A stretch of DNA of 64,000 nt from Wenzhouxiangella sp. XN201 (GTDB lineage: Bacteria > Pseudomonadota > Gammaproteobacteria > Xanthomonadales > Wenzhouxiangellaceae), in the NCBI RefSeq assembly GCF_011008905.1, contig NZ_JAAIVI010000021.1:208857-272856 (forward strand), written 5' to 3'. Position 1 is the first letter of the stretch. The number at the start of each line of letters is the position of its first letter. Positions 23,805 through 33,377 of this stretch are shown piece after piece. Position numbers and translations under genes: made by a program. Under the pieces are notes generated by a model. It searched no databases. It was not told the DNA's origin and worked only from the letters and a program-made list of their open reading frames with translations.

Positions 23805-24638
23805 TTGCGAGAATCGGTCATCCTGCTCCGACTGCTCATCACGCTGCTCGTCGCCTATGGCCTGCTGGTGCTGCTGGTTTACTTCATGCAGCCCCGGCTG
23901 CTGTTCCTGCCGAACGTTGCGGGGCGTGAGCTGGCTGCCACGCCTGCGCAGATGGGCCTGTCCTACCGCGATGTGACGCTGTCGACCGAAGATGGTGAAA
24001 GCCTGCATGCCTGGTGGCTACCGCACGAGAAGCCGCGCGCCACGCTGCTGTTCTTTCATGGCAATGCCGGCAACATTTCGCACCGGCTCGATAGCCTCGC
24101 GATCTTTCATGAGCTGGCGGTGTCGGTACTGATCCTTGACTATCGCGGCTACGGCCAGTCCAGCGGCAAGCCGACCGAGGCGGGCCTGGATCATGACGCA
24201 CAAGCCGCCTGGCAATGGCTGACGGAAACCGAGGGCGTTCAACCACAGAACATCATTCTGTTCGGACGATCGCTGGGTGGCGCGGTGGCAAGCCGGCTTG
24301 CCGGTCGGGTTGAAGCCGCCGGACTGATCATCGAGTCCGCGTTTACCTCGGTCCCGGACCTCGGTGCCGAACTGTACTGGTGGCTGCCGGTGCGCCTGCT
24401 CTCGCGCCTGCAGTTCAATACTGCCGAGAGCCTTCGCCGTACTGACCTGCCGGTACTGATTGTCCACAGCAAGGACGACGAGATCATCCCCTTCGAACAC
24501 GGCAAACGCCTGCACGAAATCGCCGGCGAGCGCGGAAGCCTGCTGGAAATCCAGGGCGGTCACAACACCGGCTTCCTGGAATCGCGACAGCGTTACCGCG
24601 AAGGCCTGGATCGGTTCGTCACCAAAGTGGAAGATTGA
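23805..24638 (+). CDS. Alpha/beta-hydrolase, BEM46-like, membrane-anchored
   Basis: 277 residues from a TTG start giving an N-terminal helix (LLRLLITLLVAYGLLVLLVY). FFHGNAGN is the oxyanion segment, GRSLGGA the nucleophile elbow (about S155), HSKDDEIIP carries the Asp and GGHNTG the His. This fits the BEM46/YfhR group, hydrolases of unknown substrate. About 55 bp after djlA, likely cotranscribed or expressed from a nearby promoter. Confidence 0.86.
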   Translation: MRESVILLRLLITLLVAYGLLVLLVYFMQPRLLFLPNVAGRELAATPAQMGLSYRDVTLSTEDGESLHAWWLPHEKPRATLLFFHGNAGNISHRLDSLAIFHELAVSVLILDYRGYGQSSGKPTEAGLDHDAQAAWQWLTETEGVQPQNIILFGRSLGGAVASRLAGRVEAAGLIIESAFTSVPDLGAELYWWLPVRLLSRLQFNTAESLRRTDLPVLIVHSKDDEIIPFEHGKRLHEIAGERGSLLEIQGGHNTGFLESRQRYREGLDRFVTKVED

Positions 24639-24768
24639 ATGACACGAGCAGGCCGAATTGCCTTTTGACCCCTGATCTGTATGATGCCAGTTGCACCTCG
24701 GGCGTGCCGTGGAAGGGGACTTGAAGCGGCGGCTTAACTCGGCACAGCTTTAATCGCATCTTATCTTT

Positions 24769-26592
24769 ATGAGCTTCTGGAAAGAACTACAGCGCCGCAA
24801 TGTATTTCGGGTGGCAGCGGCGTATGTCGTCGTCGCCTGGTTGCTCATCCAGGTAGCCGAGACGATCCTGCCGATCTTCGAGGTGCCGGATGTCTTCCTG
24901 CGAGGCGTGATCCTGGTGCTGGTCCTCGGCTTTCCGCTGGCATTGTTCTTTGCCTGGGCTTTCGAACTCACGCCCGACGGCGTCAAGCGGGAAAAGGAAA
25001 TCGATCGCGAACACTCGGCGGCGCCGAGAACCGGGCGAAGGCTTGACCGGGTCATCATCGTGGTGCTTCTGCTGGCGGTGGGTTATTTCGTGGCTGACAA
25101 GTATCTGTTGACGGCTGACCAGGCGTCACAGGCCCCGGAAACCGCCGGGGAGATAGATGAATCCGAGCCTGTCGCCGGAGACGCAGATGATTCCCGGGGC
25201 GAGAATTCCCTGGCCGTTCTGGCCTTCGACGACATGTCGCCGGACAACGACCAGGAGTACCTGGCCGACGGCATCGCCGAGGAACTGCTCAACCTGCTGG
25301 CCCGCATTCCGGACCTGAGGCTGATTTCCCGCTCCTCGTCATTCGCCTACAAGGGTCGCGACGTCTCGATCCGGAGAATGGCCGAGGAACTCGGCGTGGC
25401 CTACATCCTGGAAGGCTCGGTGCGCAAGGCCGGGAACCAGGTGCGCATCACGGCGCAGTTGATCGACGCCCGGGAAGACTCGCACGTGTGGTCACACACC
25501 TACGACCGCACCCTCGAGGACATCTTCGCCATCCAGGACGAGATTGCCGCCGCGGTCGTCGATGAGCTCAAGGTCACGCTGCTGGGCGATACGCCCACGG
25601 TCGTTCCGGTCGATCCGGAAGTCTACGAGCTGGTCCTCAAGGGCAGGCATTTTGCGAACATGAGCACGCCGGAGTCGTTCGAGCAGGCCAGGGAGTATTT
25701 CGAGGCTGCCCTCGAGATCGATCCCGACAACGCCGAGGCGCAAATCGGCCTGGCCGTGATTCTCATCAATGAAACGGGTTTCGGCGTCAGGTCCCGGGAG
25801 GCGGCGCTGCCCCAGGTGCAGGCGCGGTTGGAGAACGTGCTGAGCGCTCATCCGGATCATGCGAAGGCGAACAGCATGATGGGCTGGAAGTCGATGCAGT
25901 TCGAGAACGACTGGTCGGGCGCGGCAGCGTATTTCGAACGTTCGCTGGAAGAAGCGCCGACCGACATGAACCTGGTGTCCAACGCGCTGGTGTTGCTGTA
26001 TGCACTGGCGCGGCTGGAGGAGGCGAGTGCGCTCTACCAGACCGTGATCGAGCGTGATCCGCTCAACCACCACGCACGGTCCAACCTGGCCAGGATCCAG
26101 CTGGATGCCGGTCACCTCGACAAGGCCTTGGTGTCCGTGCAGGAGGCGCTTCGTCTGAGTCCCAACGCTTATGGCTCGAATGCGCTGCTGGGCCGTATCT
26201 ATCTTCAGCGGAGTGATCCCGAGCGGGCCGCCGAGGCCTTTCGGTTAGAGGTTTCCCACGTCGATGGGGAGTTGGGGCTGGCGATGGCCGCCCTTGATCT
26301 GGAGCCTCGCGAGGTATTCGAGCGCCGACGCGACGAATGGCTCGATCAATGGGCTGAGGACTATCCCTTCAAGGCGGCCATGCTCTCGGGCTACGCCGGG
26401 GAAGTCGACCGGGCGTTCGAGTGGCTAGAAGGGATCGCCCGCGGCGGCCTCAGCGACTCGTTCTGGAAACCCGAGTTCGATTCGCTTCGTGACGACCCGC
26501 GCTGGGATGCGCTACTCGAGCGCCACGGACTTGCACCCGAGCAGCGCGAGGCGATTCAGTTCGAGATCGAGATTCCCGGTCCGGACGCCTGA
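24769..26592 (+). CDS. TolB-like/FlgO-domain protein with TPR repeats, membrane-anchored
   Basis: 607 residues. Starts SFWKELQRRNVFRVAAAYVVVAWLLIQVAE, the conserved opening of a family often annotated adenylate cyclase-like or CadC-like although no cyclase domain is present. Two further hydrophobic stretches (to about 110) precede a FlgO/TolB-like N-domain (NSLAVLAFDDMSPD, ILEGSVRKAGNQVRITAQLIDA) and a TPR region (about 290-560). It has no obvious DNA-binding domain. A regulator or scaffold of envelope processes is inferred; many paralogs occur in these gammaproteobacteria. Confidence 0.8.
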   Translation: MSFWKELQRRNVFRVAAAYVVVAWLLIQVAETILPIFEVPDVFLRGVILVLVLGFPLALFFAWAFELTPDGVKREKEIDREHSAAPRTGRRLDRVIIVVLLLAVGYFVADKYLLTADQASQAPETAGEIDESEPVAGDADDSRGENSLAVLAFDDMSPDNDQEYLADGIAEELLNLLARIPDLRLISRSSSFAYKGRDVSIRRMAEELGVAYILEGSVRKAGNQVRITAQLIDAREDSHVWSHTYDRTLEDIFAIQDEIAAAVVDELKVTLLGDTPTVVPVDPEVYELVLKGRHFANMSTPESFEQAREYFEAALEIDPDNAEAQIGLAVILINETGFGVRSREAALPQVQARLENVLSAHPDHAKANSMMGWKSMQFENDWSGAAAYFERSLEEAPTDMNLVSNALVLLYALARLEEASALYQTVIERDPLNHHARSNLARIQLDAGHLDKALVSVQEALRLSPNAYGSNALLGRIYLQRSDPERAAEAFRLEVSHVDGELGLAMAALDLEPREVFERRRDEWLDQWAEDYPFKAAMLSGYAGEVDRAFEWLEGIARGGLSDSFWKPEFDSLRDDPRWDALLERHGLAPEQREAIQFEIEIPGPDA

Positions 26593-26606
26593 ACCTGGCT
26601 TCCAGA

Positions 26607-27368
26607 CTATCCACCGGTCTCGTTCGACATGAAGATCTCGTAATCGTCCGGGTGGCCCATGTAGTTGTCGAGGTTGACGGGCGAGAGCGGATCGGCCGCC
26701 AGTGCTGCTTCAACGACACGCCGGTTGAACGGTGAGGTGGCCTTGCGGGCCAGGTATTCGTCGACCGGCATCCACAGGGCCTTTTCCAGTTCGTCACCGT
26801 CGAGGCGAATGTCGAAATCAAGCGGTTTCAGCCGGCACACGGCGTAGATGTTGGAAGCACCGAACTGGCCGCGGTGGTGATGGCGCATGCCGACCAGTCC
26901 GTGGAACTCGGTCCGAATCCCGGTTTCCTCGAACACTTCGCGAATGGCCGCATCGGCCAGGTGCTCGCCCCGTTCGAGCATGCCGCCGGGCAGCTTGAGG
27001 TGCTCGGGCCGGTCAACGCGGTCGCGTTTCTCCAGCACGACCAGAATGTGATTGTCATCGGACAGCACCAGACCGCCGGCGCCGATGCTGTGGGTGCAGG
27101 CCTCCGGAATGTAGGCGGCCTCGACCAGGCGCTGGACCAGCATCAGGGTTTCGTTGCGGCAGTGGTGCAGGGTGAAGCCAAGGTCCAGGGCCTCGGGCAG
27201 CAGCTCGCCCCGGCGAGCCGGTATCTCGAGCCAGGCCAGCTTGAGTCCCTCCCGCGTCCACGCTGCCAGCGCAGTTGCGATCGCATCGCGAAACGCGGCG
27301 GCTTCCGATGGTAGTTCGCTGCCGGCGATAAAGACACCGCCATATCGGTTTCTCAGTCCCTGAAGCAT
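26607..27368 (-). CDS. Nudix hydrolase with unusual N-terminal domain
   Basis: 253 residues. The Nudix box is GGMLERGEHLADAAIREVFEETGI, matching GX5EX7REUXEEXGU. The N-terminal about 95 residues (from LRNRYGGVFIAGSELPSE) are an extra domain, as in the plant-type NUDT-2/8 pyrophosphatases that have a GNAT-like leader. It hydrolyses a nucleoside-diphosphate-linked substrate. It lies 21 bp downstream of mgtE on the same strand and is probably cotranscribed with it. Confidence 0.87.
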   Translation of the reverse strand: MLQGLRNRYGGVFIAGSELPSEAAAFRDAIATALAAWTREGLKLAWLEIPARRGELLPEALDLGFTLHHCRNETLMLVQRLVEAAYIPEACTHSIGAGGLVLSDDNHILVVLEKRDRVDRPEHLKLPGGMLERGEHLADAAIREVFEETGIRTEFHGLVGMRHHHRGQFGASNIYAVCRLKPLDFDIRLDGDELEKALWMPVDEYLARKATSPFNRRVVEAALAADPLSPVNLDNYMGHPDDYEIFMSNETGG

Positions 27369-27389
27369 GGCCTCGATCTCGCCTGAGCG

Positions 27390-28811
27390 CTACAGCAGGA
27401 TTAACGTTGCCAGGCCCAGGAAGGCGAAGAAGCCGACCACGTCGGTCACCGTCGTGACGAAGGGACCGGAGGCCAGGGCCGGGTCGATGTTTAAACGCTC
27501 GAGCACGATCGGAATGACGATGCCGCCGAGGGCTGCGCCCACCAGCGTGAATGCCATGGCCAGCGCAATCACGGCGCCGAGCATGGGGATGCCGAACCAT
27601 AAGCCGGCCACCAGGGCCATGACGATACCGAAACCGATGCCGTTGATGGCGCCCACCTTGATTTCGCGCCAGCTGACGCGAAGCGCATTGCGCCGCGTCA
27701 GTTCGCGCGTGGCGATGGCGCGCACGGCCACGGTCATGGTCTGCGTACCGGCGTTGCCACCCATCGAAGCGACGATCGGCATCAGTACGGCCAGGGCCAC
27801 CATCTGGTCGATGGTGTCGGCATAGAAGCCGATAACGACCGAGGCAAGAATCGCCGTGACCAGGTTGACCATCAGCCAAACCGCCCGGGCACGCGTGGTC
27901 TGCCAGACGGTATCGGCCAGGCTGGAATCTTCGTCGACGCCGGCCAGGCGCAGGATGTCCTCCTCGTGCTCCTCGTCGAGTACGGCCATGGCATCGTCGA
28001 TCGTGATCATGCCGGCCAGGCGACCGTGCTCGTCGACCACTGGTGCGGAAATCATGTGGTAGTGATTGAACAGGTAGGCGACATCGGCCTCTTCATCGGT
28101 GACGCTAATCGTTCGGAAACTGGGTTCAATGATTTCGGTCAGCAGTACGTGTCGCCGGGAGGACAGCAAGCGGCCCAGGGTGATGTAGCCCACCGGTTTC
28201 ATCGCTGGCGAGACCAGGATGACGTGGTAGAACTGGCCCGGCAGGGATTCGTCGTTGCGGATGTAGTCGATGGCCTGGCCGACGCTCCAGTCTTCCGGAA
28301 CCGCGACCAGTTCGCGCTGCATCAGGCGGCCGGCGGAGTACTCCGGGTAGGACAGGGCGCCTTCGACGCCGATGCGGTCCTTGATCTCGAGCGCTTCGAG
28401 CAGGCGTGCCTGCTGTTCTTCTTCCAGGTCTTCGACCAGGTCGACGACATCGTCGGAATCGAGGTCGCGGATGGCTTCGGCCACGACTTCCGGCGGCATG
28501 GCTTCGAGTAGCGGTTCGCGTACGGATTCGTCGAGTTCCGACAGGACTTCGCCGTCGATGTCGTCGCCCCACAACTCGACCAGCGCCATGCGCTCGGGCT
28601 GGCTGATCTGCTCGATCAGGTCGGCGACGTCGGCGGCGTGCAGGGGCTCGAGCAGTTCATTGAGCTGATCGGAGTCCTGGGCTTCGACGGCATCGATGAC
28701 AGACTGGATATGCGCCTGTTCCAGGCCCTCTGAGATGTCTTCCTTCTCCGGCGGTGTCTCTTGCTGCACGGGAATTCTCCTCGGTGGATCCTCTGGCTGG
28801 TGGCGGTTCAT
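27390..28811 (-). CDS. mgtE: Magnesium transporter MgtE
   Basis: 473 residues with the full MgtE architecture: N-terminal superhelical acidic domain (about 25-155), two CBS domains (about 160-290) and five transmembrane helices (from about 310) including the P-A/G-rich ion-path segments (MGGNAGTQTMTVAVRAIA). It imports Mg2+, gated by the cytoplasmic domains. Length and order are normal. No Mg riboswitch was recognised in the 100 bp upstream. Confidence 0.95.
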   Translation of the reverse strand: MNRHQPEDPPRRIPVQQETPPEKEDISEGLEQAHIQSVIDAVEAQDSDQLNELLEPLHAADVADLIEQISQPERMALVELWGDDIDGEVLSELDESVREPLLEAMPPEVVAEAIRDLDSDDVVDLVEDLEEEQQARLLEALEIKDRIGVEGALSYPEYSAGRLMQRELVAVPEDWSVGQAIDYIRNDESLPGQFYHVILVSPAMKPVGYITLGRLLSSRRHVLLTEIIEPSFRTISVTDEEADVAYLFNHYHMISAPVVDEHGRLAGMITIDDAMAVLDEEHEEDILRLAGVDEDSSLADTVWQTTRARAVWLMVNLVTAILASVVIGFYADTIDQMVALAVLMPIVASMGGNAGTQTMTVAVRAIATRELTRRNALRVSWREIKVGAINGIGFGIVMALVAGLWFGIPMLGAVIALAMAFTLVGAALGGIVIPIVLERLNIDPALASGPFVTTVTDVVGFFAFLGLATLILL

Positions 28812-28917
28812 TCAGATCGATGATCCGCCTGCCTTGCTCCTGAATTATTGCAGGTCTGCGTCCGGGGCAGGATAAATCGAATACAAAGTATCGCGCTCGC
28901 ATCGGTAAACTGGCGCC

Positions 28918-29667
28918 ATGGCCGATACCCGACTCGTTCTCGATTACCCGCCCCTGAGCCGCCACCGCCAGGAGCTGCAGGAGCAGCGGCGCCTGCGCCG
29001 GCGCCGTCTGGCGATCGCCGTGCCGGTGGCCATCCTGGTCGTGCTGGCGGCAGCCCGCCTGAGCCTGCCGCTGGCCGTCATGCTCGGCGGCATCGGCGCG
29101 CTGGTGCTCTTCTTTATGGCCCTGCCGGGCACGAGTTCGGTCGATGCGGGGCAGTTGGCCGGAGTAGAGGGGGAGGTGAACGTACTCCAGAGGCTGGCGC
29201 AGCTGCCCGCGGATTTCCTGCTGCTCAACCGCGTTCGCCTGCCCGACGAAACGCTGACCAACGGCGAGCGCGAGCTCGATTTCGTCGTCGCCGGGCCGAC
29301 CGGCTTGTGGGTGATCGAGGTCAAGAACACGCCGGGCCATGTTCGCGTGCGACCGCAGGAAAAGCACTGGCCGCTGGCCCGGCGCGCTGGCTGCGGCAGC
29401 CGGCCGAGCTGGAACGCCATGGCCAACCCGATCCCGCAGGTGCGTGAGCAGGTGGGGGCGCTGGAACGCTGGTTGTTGCAGCGGGGTGTGACCGAGCGGG
29501 CCATGCCGATGGTGGTGCTGGCGCATCCGGAAGTGGCGCTCAGCGATGCCGATCAGGCCGATGTGCCGGTCCTGGTTCGCGACCAGGTGGCGCCGTATCT
29601 GGCCAACGCCGCCCGGGCTCCCGTCGATGCCTCCACGATTGCGGTGCTTGAGCGGCTCAGGGGCTGA
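28918..29667 (+). CDS. NERD-domain protein, membrane-anchored
   Basis: 249 residues. Two hydrophobic segments (about 35-75) are followed by a nuclease-related (NERD) domain: EGEVNVLQRLAQLPADFLLLN, then NGERELDFVVAGPTGLWVIEVKN with the restriction-endonuclease-like D-x(n)-E-x-K motif. It probably acts on nucleic acid at the inner membrane. Divergent from mgtE. Role unknown. Confidence 0.82.
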   Translation: MADTRLVLDYPPLSRHRQELQEQRRLRRRRLAIAVPVAILVVLAAARLSLPLAVMLGGIGALVLFFMALPGTSSVDAGQLAGVEGEVNVLQRLAQLPADFLLLNRVRLPDETLTNGERELDFVVAGPTGLWVIEVKNTPGHVRVRPQEKHWPLARRAGCGSRPSWNAMANPIPQVREQVGALERWLLQRGVTERAMPMVVLAHPEVALSDADQADVPVLVRDQVAPYLANAARAPVDASTIAVLERLRG

Positions 29668-29725
29668 GCAGGTGCGGAGTTCGGGTTAGACTGCCGGTCC
29701 GGTCCCGTCCAAGGAGTCTCGAACG

Positions 29726-31783
29726 ATGTTTCAGTTCAATCATTTCAACCGCGCGTTTCTCTCGATGATCCTGTTGCTTGCGGTCGGAATGAGCGTGGCC
29801 GCTGCCGAAGATCAGCGCTTGCGCTCCGAGGACTTGTTCGACCTGCAATACGCCAGCGAGGTGCAGATTTCCCCCGACGGCGAGCAGGTGGTCTACGTGC
29901 GTGCCATCAACGACATCATGAACGATTCGACTCGCTCGAATCTGTGGATGGTCGACCGCGACGGCGGTGATCACCGACCGCTGCTGTCCGGGCGCGACAG
30001 TTATTCGTCCCCGCGTTTCTCGCCTTCGGGCGATCGCCTGGCCTATGTGGCCGATGACGGCAAGGGCAAGACCCAGCTCTTCGTGCGCTGGATGGACAGC
30101 GGCGACACGGCCATGGTGACCAACCTGGTCGAATCTCCTTCATCGATCGCCTGGTCGCCGGATGGCAAGTCCATCGCCTTCACCATGCGTGTGCCGGCCG
30201 AGAAGCCCTCGCTGGCCGAGGCGCCCAAGAAGCCCGAAGGCGCCGAGTGGGCGCCCGATCCGGTGTTGATCGACAGCGTCGTCTATCGCTTCGACGGGCG
30301 CGGCTACATCGACCCGGGGTTCAGCCACATCTTCGTGGTGAGTGCCGACGGCGGTGCGGCGCGGCAGCTCACCACGGGTGATTTCGATCACGGTGGTGCC
30401 CTGGCCTGGATGCCCGATGGCAGCGGCCTCGTGTTCTCGGCCAATCGTTCGGACAACTGGCAGTACGAGCGCAATGAGCGCGATCTCTATCGCGTCGATG
30501 TAGACAGCGCCGAGATCGAGCAGCTCACCGATTTTGCGGGTGTGGAGTCCAGCCCGGCAGTCTCGCCCGACGGTCGCCAGATCGTGTTCGAGCGCGACGA
30601 TCATCAGGGTCGCCAGTATTCGGTGTCGACCCTGGCTCTCATCGATGCCGATGGTGGCAACCTCAGCGTTCTCGGCGAAGACCTGGATCGGTCGATGAGC
30701 GATCCGGACTGGGTCGACTCCGACACGATCTACTTCCGCTATGACGACCGTGGTCAGCGCAAGGTCGCGCGTATTGATCGTCGCGGCCGTATCGAGACCA
30801 TCGTCGATTCCATCAGCGGCACCAGCATTGGCCGGCCCTATCTCAGCGGCAGTTTTTCCGTGGCTGATGACGGGCAGGTGGCCTTTACCCGTGGCACGCC
30901 GCAGCGCCCATCCGACGTCTGGGTTCAGCCGCGCCGCGGTGATGCCCGGCGCCTGACCGATCTCAATGCCAACCTGCTCGATCATCGCCGCCTGGGCGAG
31001 GTCCACGAGATTGTTTACGAATCTTCGATCGACGGCACCGAGATCCAGGGCTGGTACCTGACGCCGCCCGACTTCGATCCCGAAAAGCGCTACCCGGTGA
31101 TCCTGGAGATCCACGGCGGCCCACACCTGGCCTACGGCCCGCACTTCTCCGCCGAGATGCAGCGCTATGCGGCGGAAGGCTACGTGGTGTTCTACGACAA
31201 CCATCGCGGCTCCTCGTCCTACGGCGAGGAGTTCGGCCTGAAGCTGGAACACAAGTACTCGTCGGAGTATGACTTTGCCGATCACATGTCGGGCGTCGAT
31301 GCGCTGATCGAGCAGGGCTTCGTCGACCCCGAGCGCCTGTTCGTCACCGGTGGTTCGGCCGGCGGCATCGCCGCCGCCTACGCCATCGGCCTGACCGACC
31401 GCTTCCGCGCGGCGGCGGTGGCCAAGCCGGTGATCAACTGGATTTCCAAGACCCTGACCGGCGATATCTACACGACCCAGATCGAACACCAGTTTCCCGG
31501 CCTGCCGTGGGAGGAGTTCGAGCATTACTGGAAGCGCTCGCCGCTGTCGCTGGTCGGCAATGTCACGACGCCGACGCTGCTGATCACCGGCGAGGACGAC
31601 TTCCGCACGCCGATGTCGGAAACCGAGCAGTACTACCAGGCGCTCAAGCTGCAGCGGGTCGACACCGTGATGGTGCGATTGCCCGAAACCTCACACGGCA
31701 TCGCCAGCCGGCCATCGCGTCTGATCGCCAAGATCGACAATATCCTGGCCTGGTTCGAGCGCTACGACGACAGTGAAGACTGA
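29726..31783 (+). CDS. S9 family prolyl oligopeptidase, exported
   Basis: 685 residues with a signal peptide (to about 27, ending AAAE). The N-terminal beta-propeller is of WD40-like/TolB-type repeats (ISPDGEQVVY, FSPSGDRLAYV, WSPDGKSIAF). The C-terminal peptidase domain has the nucleophile in GGSAGG (about S544), Asp in TGEDDFRTP (about D625) and His in ETSHGIA (about H658). Periplasmic cleavage of short peptides is expected. It overlaps the patatin-like gene by 11 nt, indicating an operon. Confidence 0.92.
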   Translation: MFQFNHFNRAFLSMILLLAVGMSVAAAEDQRLRSEDLFDLQYASEVQISPDGEQVVYVRAINDIMNDSTRSNLWMVDRDGGDHRPLLSGRDSYSSPRFSPSGDRLAYVADDGKGKTQLFVRWMDSGDTAMVTNLVESPSSIAWSPDGKSIAFTMRVPAEKPSLAEAPKKPEGAEWAPDPVLIDSVVYRFDGRGYIDPGFSHIFVVSADGGAARQLTTGDFDHGGALAWMPDGSGLVFSANRSDNWQYERNERDLYRVDVDSAEIEQLTDFAGVESSPAVSPDGRQIVFERDDHQGRQYSVSTLALIDADGGNLSVLGEDLDRSMSDPDWVDSDTIYFRYDDRGQRKVARIDRRGRIETIVDSISGTSIGRPYLSGSFSVADDGQVAFTRGTPQRPSDVWVQPRRGDARRLTDLNANLLDHRRLGEVHEIVYESSIDGTEIQGWYLTPPDFDPEKRYPVILEIHGGPHLAYGPHFSAEMQRYAAEGYVVFYDNHRGSSSYGEEFGLKLEHKYSSEYDFADHMSGVDALIEQGFVDPERLFVTGGSAGGIAAAYAIGLTDRFRAAAVAKPVINWISKTLTGDIYTTQIEHQFPGLPWEEFEHYWKRSPLSLVGNVTTPTLLITGEDDFRTPMSETEQYYQALKLQRVDTVMVRLPETSHGIASRPSRLIAKIDNILAWFERYDDSED

Positions 31784-32753
31784 CGTGTCGAAGTACGGCC
31801 ACCGCTTGCTGCTCGGCACGTTGTGCTGGCTCCTTGTGGTGGCCGGTTCCTGGGCCTCAGCCGATGAGCCGGCTGCGGTCTGTCCCGAACCGGATGTCGC
31901 CCTTGTACTGGGTTCCGGGGGTGCGGCGGGACTAGCGCATATCGCCATGCTGCGCGTGTTCGAAGAGAGAGGCATCCAACCGCGTGTCGTCGCCGGGTCG
32001 AGCATCGGGGCTATCGTCGGCACCCTGCACGCCTCCGGCATGGATGCCGACGAAATGGAGACGCTGTTTCAAGAGTTCGGGGGCTCCGCCCTCAACCCCT
32101 TCGCCGGCCTGTTCGGCGGTAGCGTAGCGCCAAGCCTTCGGGAGCTCATCGAGATCGACCTGGGTAACGGCAGCCTGCTCGACTCCAATCGCTTCGTCGA
32201 TTTCGTCGGCGAGCGCATGGATGCGCGGACGTTCGACGACCTCGACGTTCCCTTGTCGATCGTGGCCACCGATTTTTGGTCCGGCGAGCCCCGGGTGATC
32301 GACACCGGTGAACTGCTGCCGGCCATGCGCGCCAGCATGGCCGTGCCCGGCGTATTCGCCCCGGTGCGCGAGGGCGAAGACTTGCTGATCGACGGCGGCG
32401 CTTCCAACCCACTGCCGGTTGATGTGGTGGGTAATCACGACATTGTCGTGGCCATCGACGTGACCGGCTCGCGGAAGCACAATTCGGGCGGGGCCCCGGA
32501 TATCAGCGACTTGCTGTTCAGTAGCTTCGAGATCATGCAGCAATCGATCATTCGAGCGCGGCTGCGCGATTACCCGGCCGACATCTACATCAAGCCGGGA
32601 CTCGACGACATCCGCATGCTGCACTTCGACCGCGTCGACGAGATTCTCGAACGCTCCGAACCCGCCGCCCGCGAACTCGCCAAGCAGCTGCAAGAAGTCA
32701 TCTCCAGGCGCTGTTCGGAATCGGCCCCGATCGAGCGCCGAGATAATCCGTAG
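31773..32753 (+). CDS. Patatin-like phospholipase, RssA/YchK-type
   Basis: 326 residues. Motifs: VLGSGGAAGLAHIA (oxyanion, about 47-60), GSSIGA (nucleophile Ser about 79) and the DGG catalytic dyad Asp in LLIDGGASNPLPVDVV (about D210). An N-terminal signal-like segment (LLLGTLCWLLVVAGSWASA) points to export. It is translationally coupled to the S9 peptidase (11-nt overlap). The phospholipid substrate is unknown. Confidence 0.9.
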   Translation: MKTDVSKYGHRLLLGTLCWLLVVAGSWASADEPAAVCPEPDVALVLGSGGAAGLAHIAMLRVFEERGIQPRVVAGSSIGAIVGTLHASGMDADEMETLFQEFGGSALNPFAGLFGGSVAPSLRELIEIDLGNGSLLDSNRFVDFVGERMDARTFDDLDVPLSIVATDFWSGEPRVIDTGELLPAMRASMAVPGVFAPVREGEDLLIDGGASNPLPVDVVGNHDIVVAIDVTGSRKHNSGGAPDISDLLFSSFEIMQQSIIRARLRDYPADIYIKPGLDDIRMLHFDRVDEILERSEPAARELAKQLQEVISRRCSESAPIERRDNP

Positions 32754-32796
32754 TCGGTAGGATGCGTGGAGCGCCAGCGCAACGCATCTGTCCCCG

Positions 32797-33324
32797 TCAC
32801 TCCACCCGCTGCCACTCCCCCGGCGCCAGGCCGCCCACCGACCACTCCCCAATCGACCACCGAATCAATCGCAACGTCGGATGCCCCACTGCCGCCGTCA
32901 TTCGCCGCACCTGCCGATTACGCCCCTCGCGCAACACGATTTCCAGCCACACGTCGACCACGTTCTTGCGATAGCGCACGGGCGGATCGCGCGGCCACAG
33001 GCCTTCGGGTTCAGGGATGCGGCGCACGTCGGCGGGCCTTGTTCGGCCGTCGTTGAGCTCGACGCCGTGGCGTAGTTGATCGAGCGCTGCCTCGTCGGGC
33101 TCACGCTCAATCAGCACCTGGTAGGTCTTGGGCAGCTTGAACTTGGGCGAGGCGATACGCGCCTGCAATCTGCCGTCGTCGGTGAGCAGCAGCAGGCCTT
33201 CGGAATCCTTGTCCAGCCGCCCCGCCGGGTAGACGCCGGGCACGTCGATGTAATCGGCCAGGGTTAAGCCCTCGCCGGAGAACTGGCAGAGCACGCCGTG
33301 TGGTTTGTTGAACGCGATTAGCAT
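32797..33324 (-). CDS. rluE: Pseudouridine synthase, RluE-like
   Basis: 175 residues. The RsuA/RluE catalytic motif GRLDKDSEGLLLLTDDG with the nucleophilic Asp is intact, and LREGRNRQVRRM is the conserved C-terminal element. It lacks an N-terminal S4 domain, which fits RluE (23S rRNA position 2457) better than RluB/RsuA. Assignment to RluE is by size and motif only. Confidence 0.82.
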   Translation of the reverse strand: MLIAFNKPHGVLCQFSGEGLTLADYIDVPGVYPAGRLDKDSEGLLLLTDDGRLQARIASPKFKLPKTYQVLIEREPDEAALDQLRHGVELNDGRTRPADVRRIPEPEGLWPRDPPVRYRKNVVDVWLEIVLREGRNRQVRRMTAAVGHPTLRLIRWSIGEWSVGGLAPGEWQRVE

Positions 33325-33377
33325 GGGGCAAAGGATAGCCGGTGCGGGGCGTCACTTCCCGGCCAGGTATATCCGAT

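Noticed and set aside
28812..28917. Mg-sensing riboswitch upstream of mgtE
   Set aside because: The 106-bp divergent gap is too short for an M-box and no such structure was recognised.
30140..31525. 461-residue minus-strand frame opposite the S9 peptidase
   Set aside because: Shadow frame in high-GC coding DNA; no family signal.
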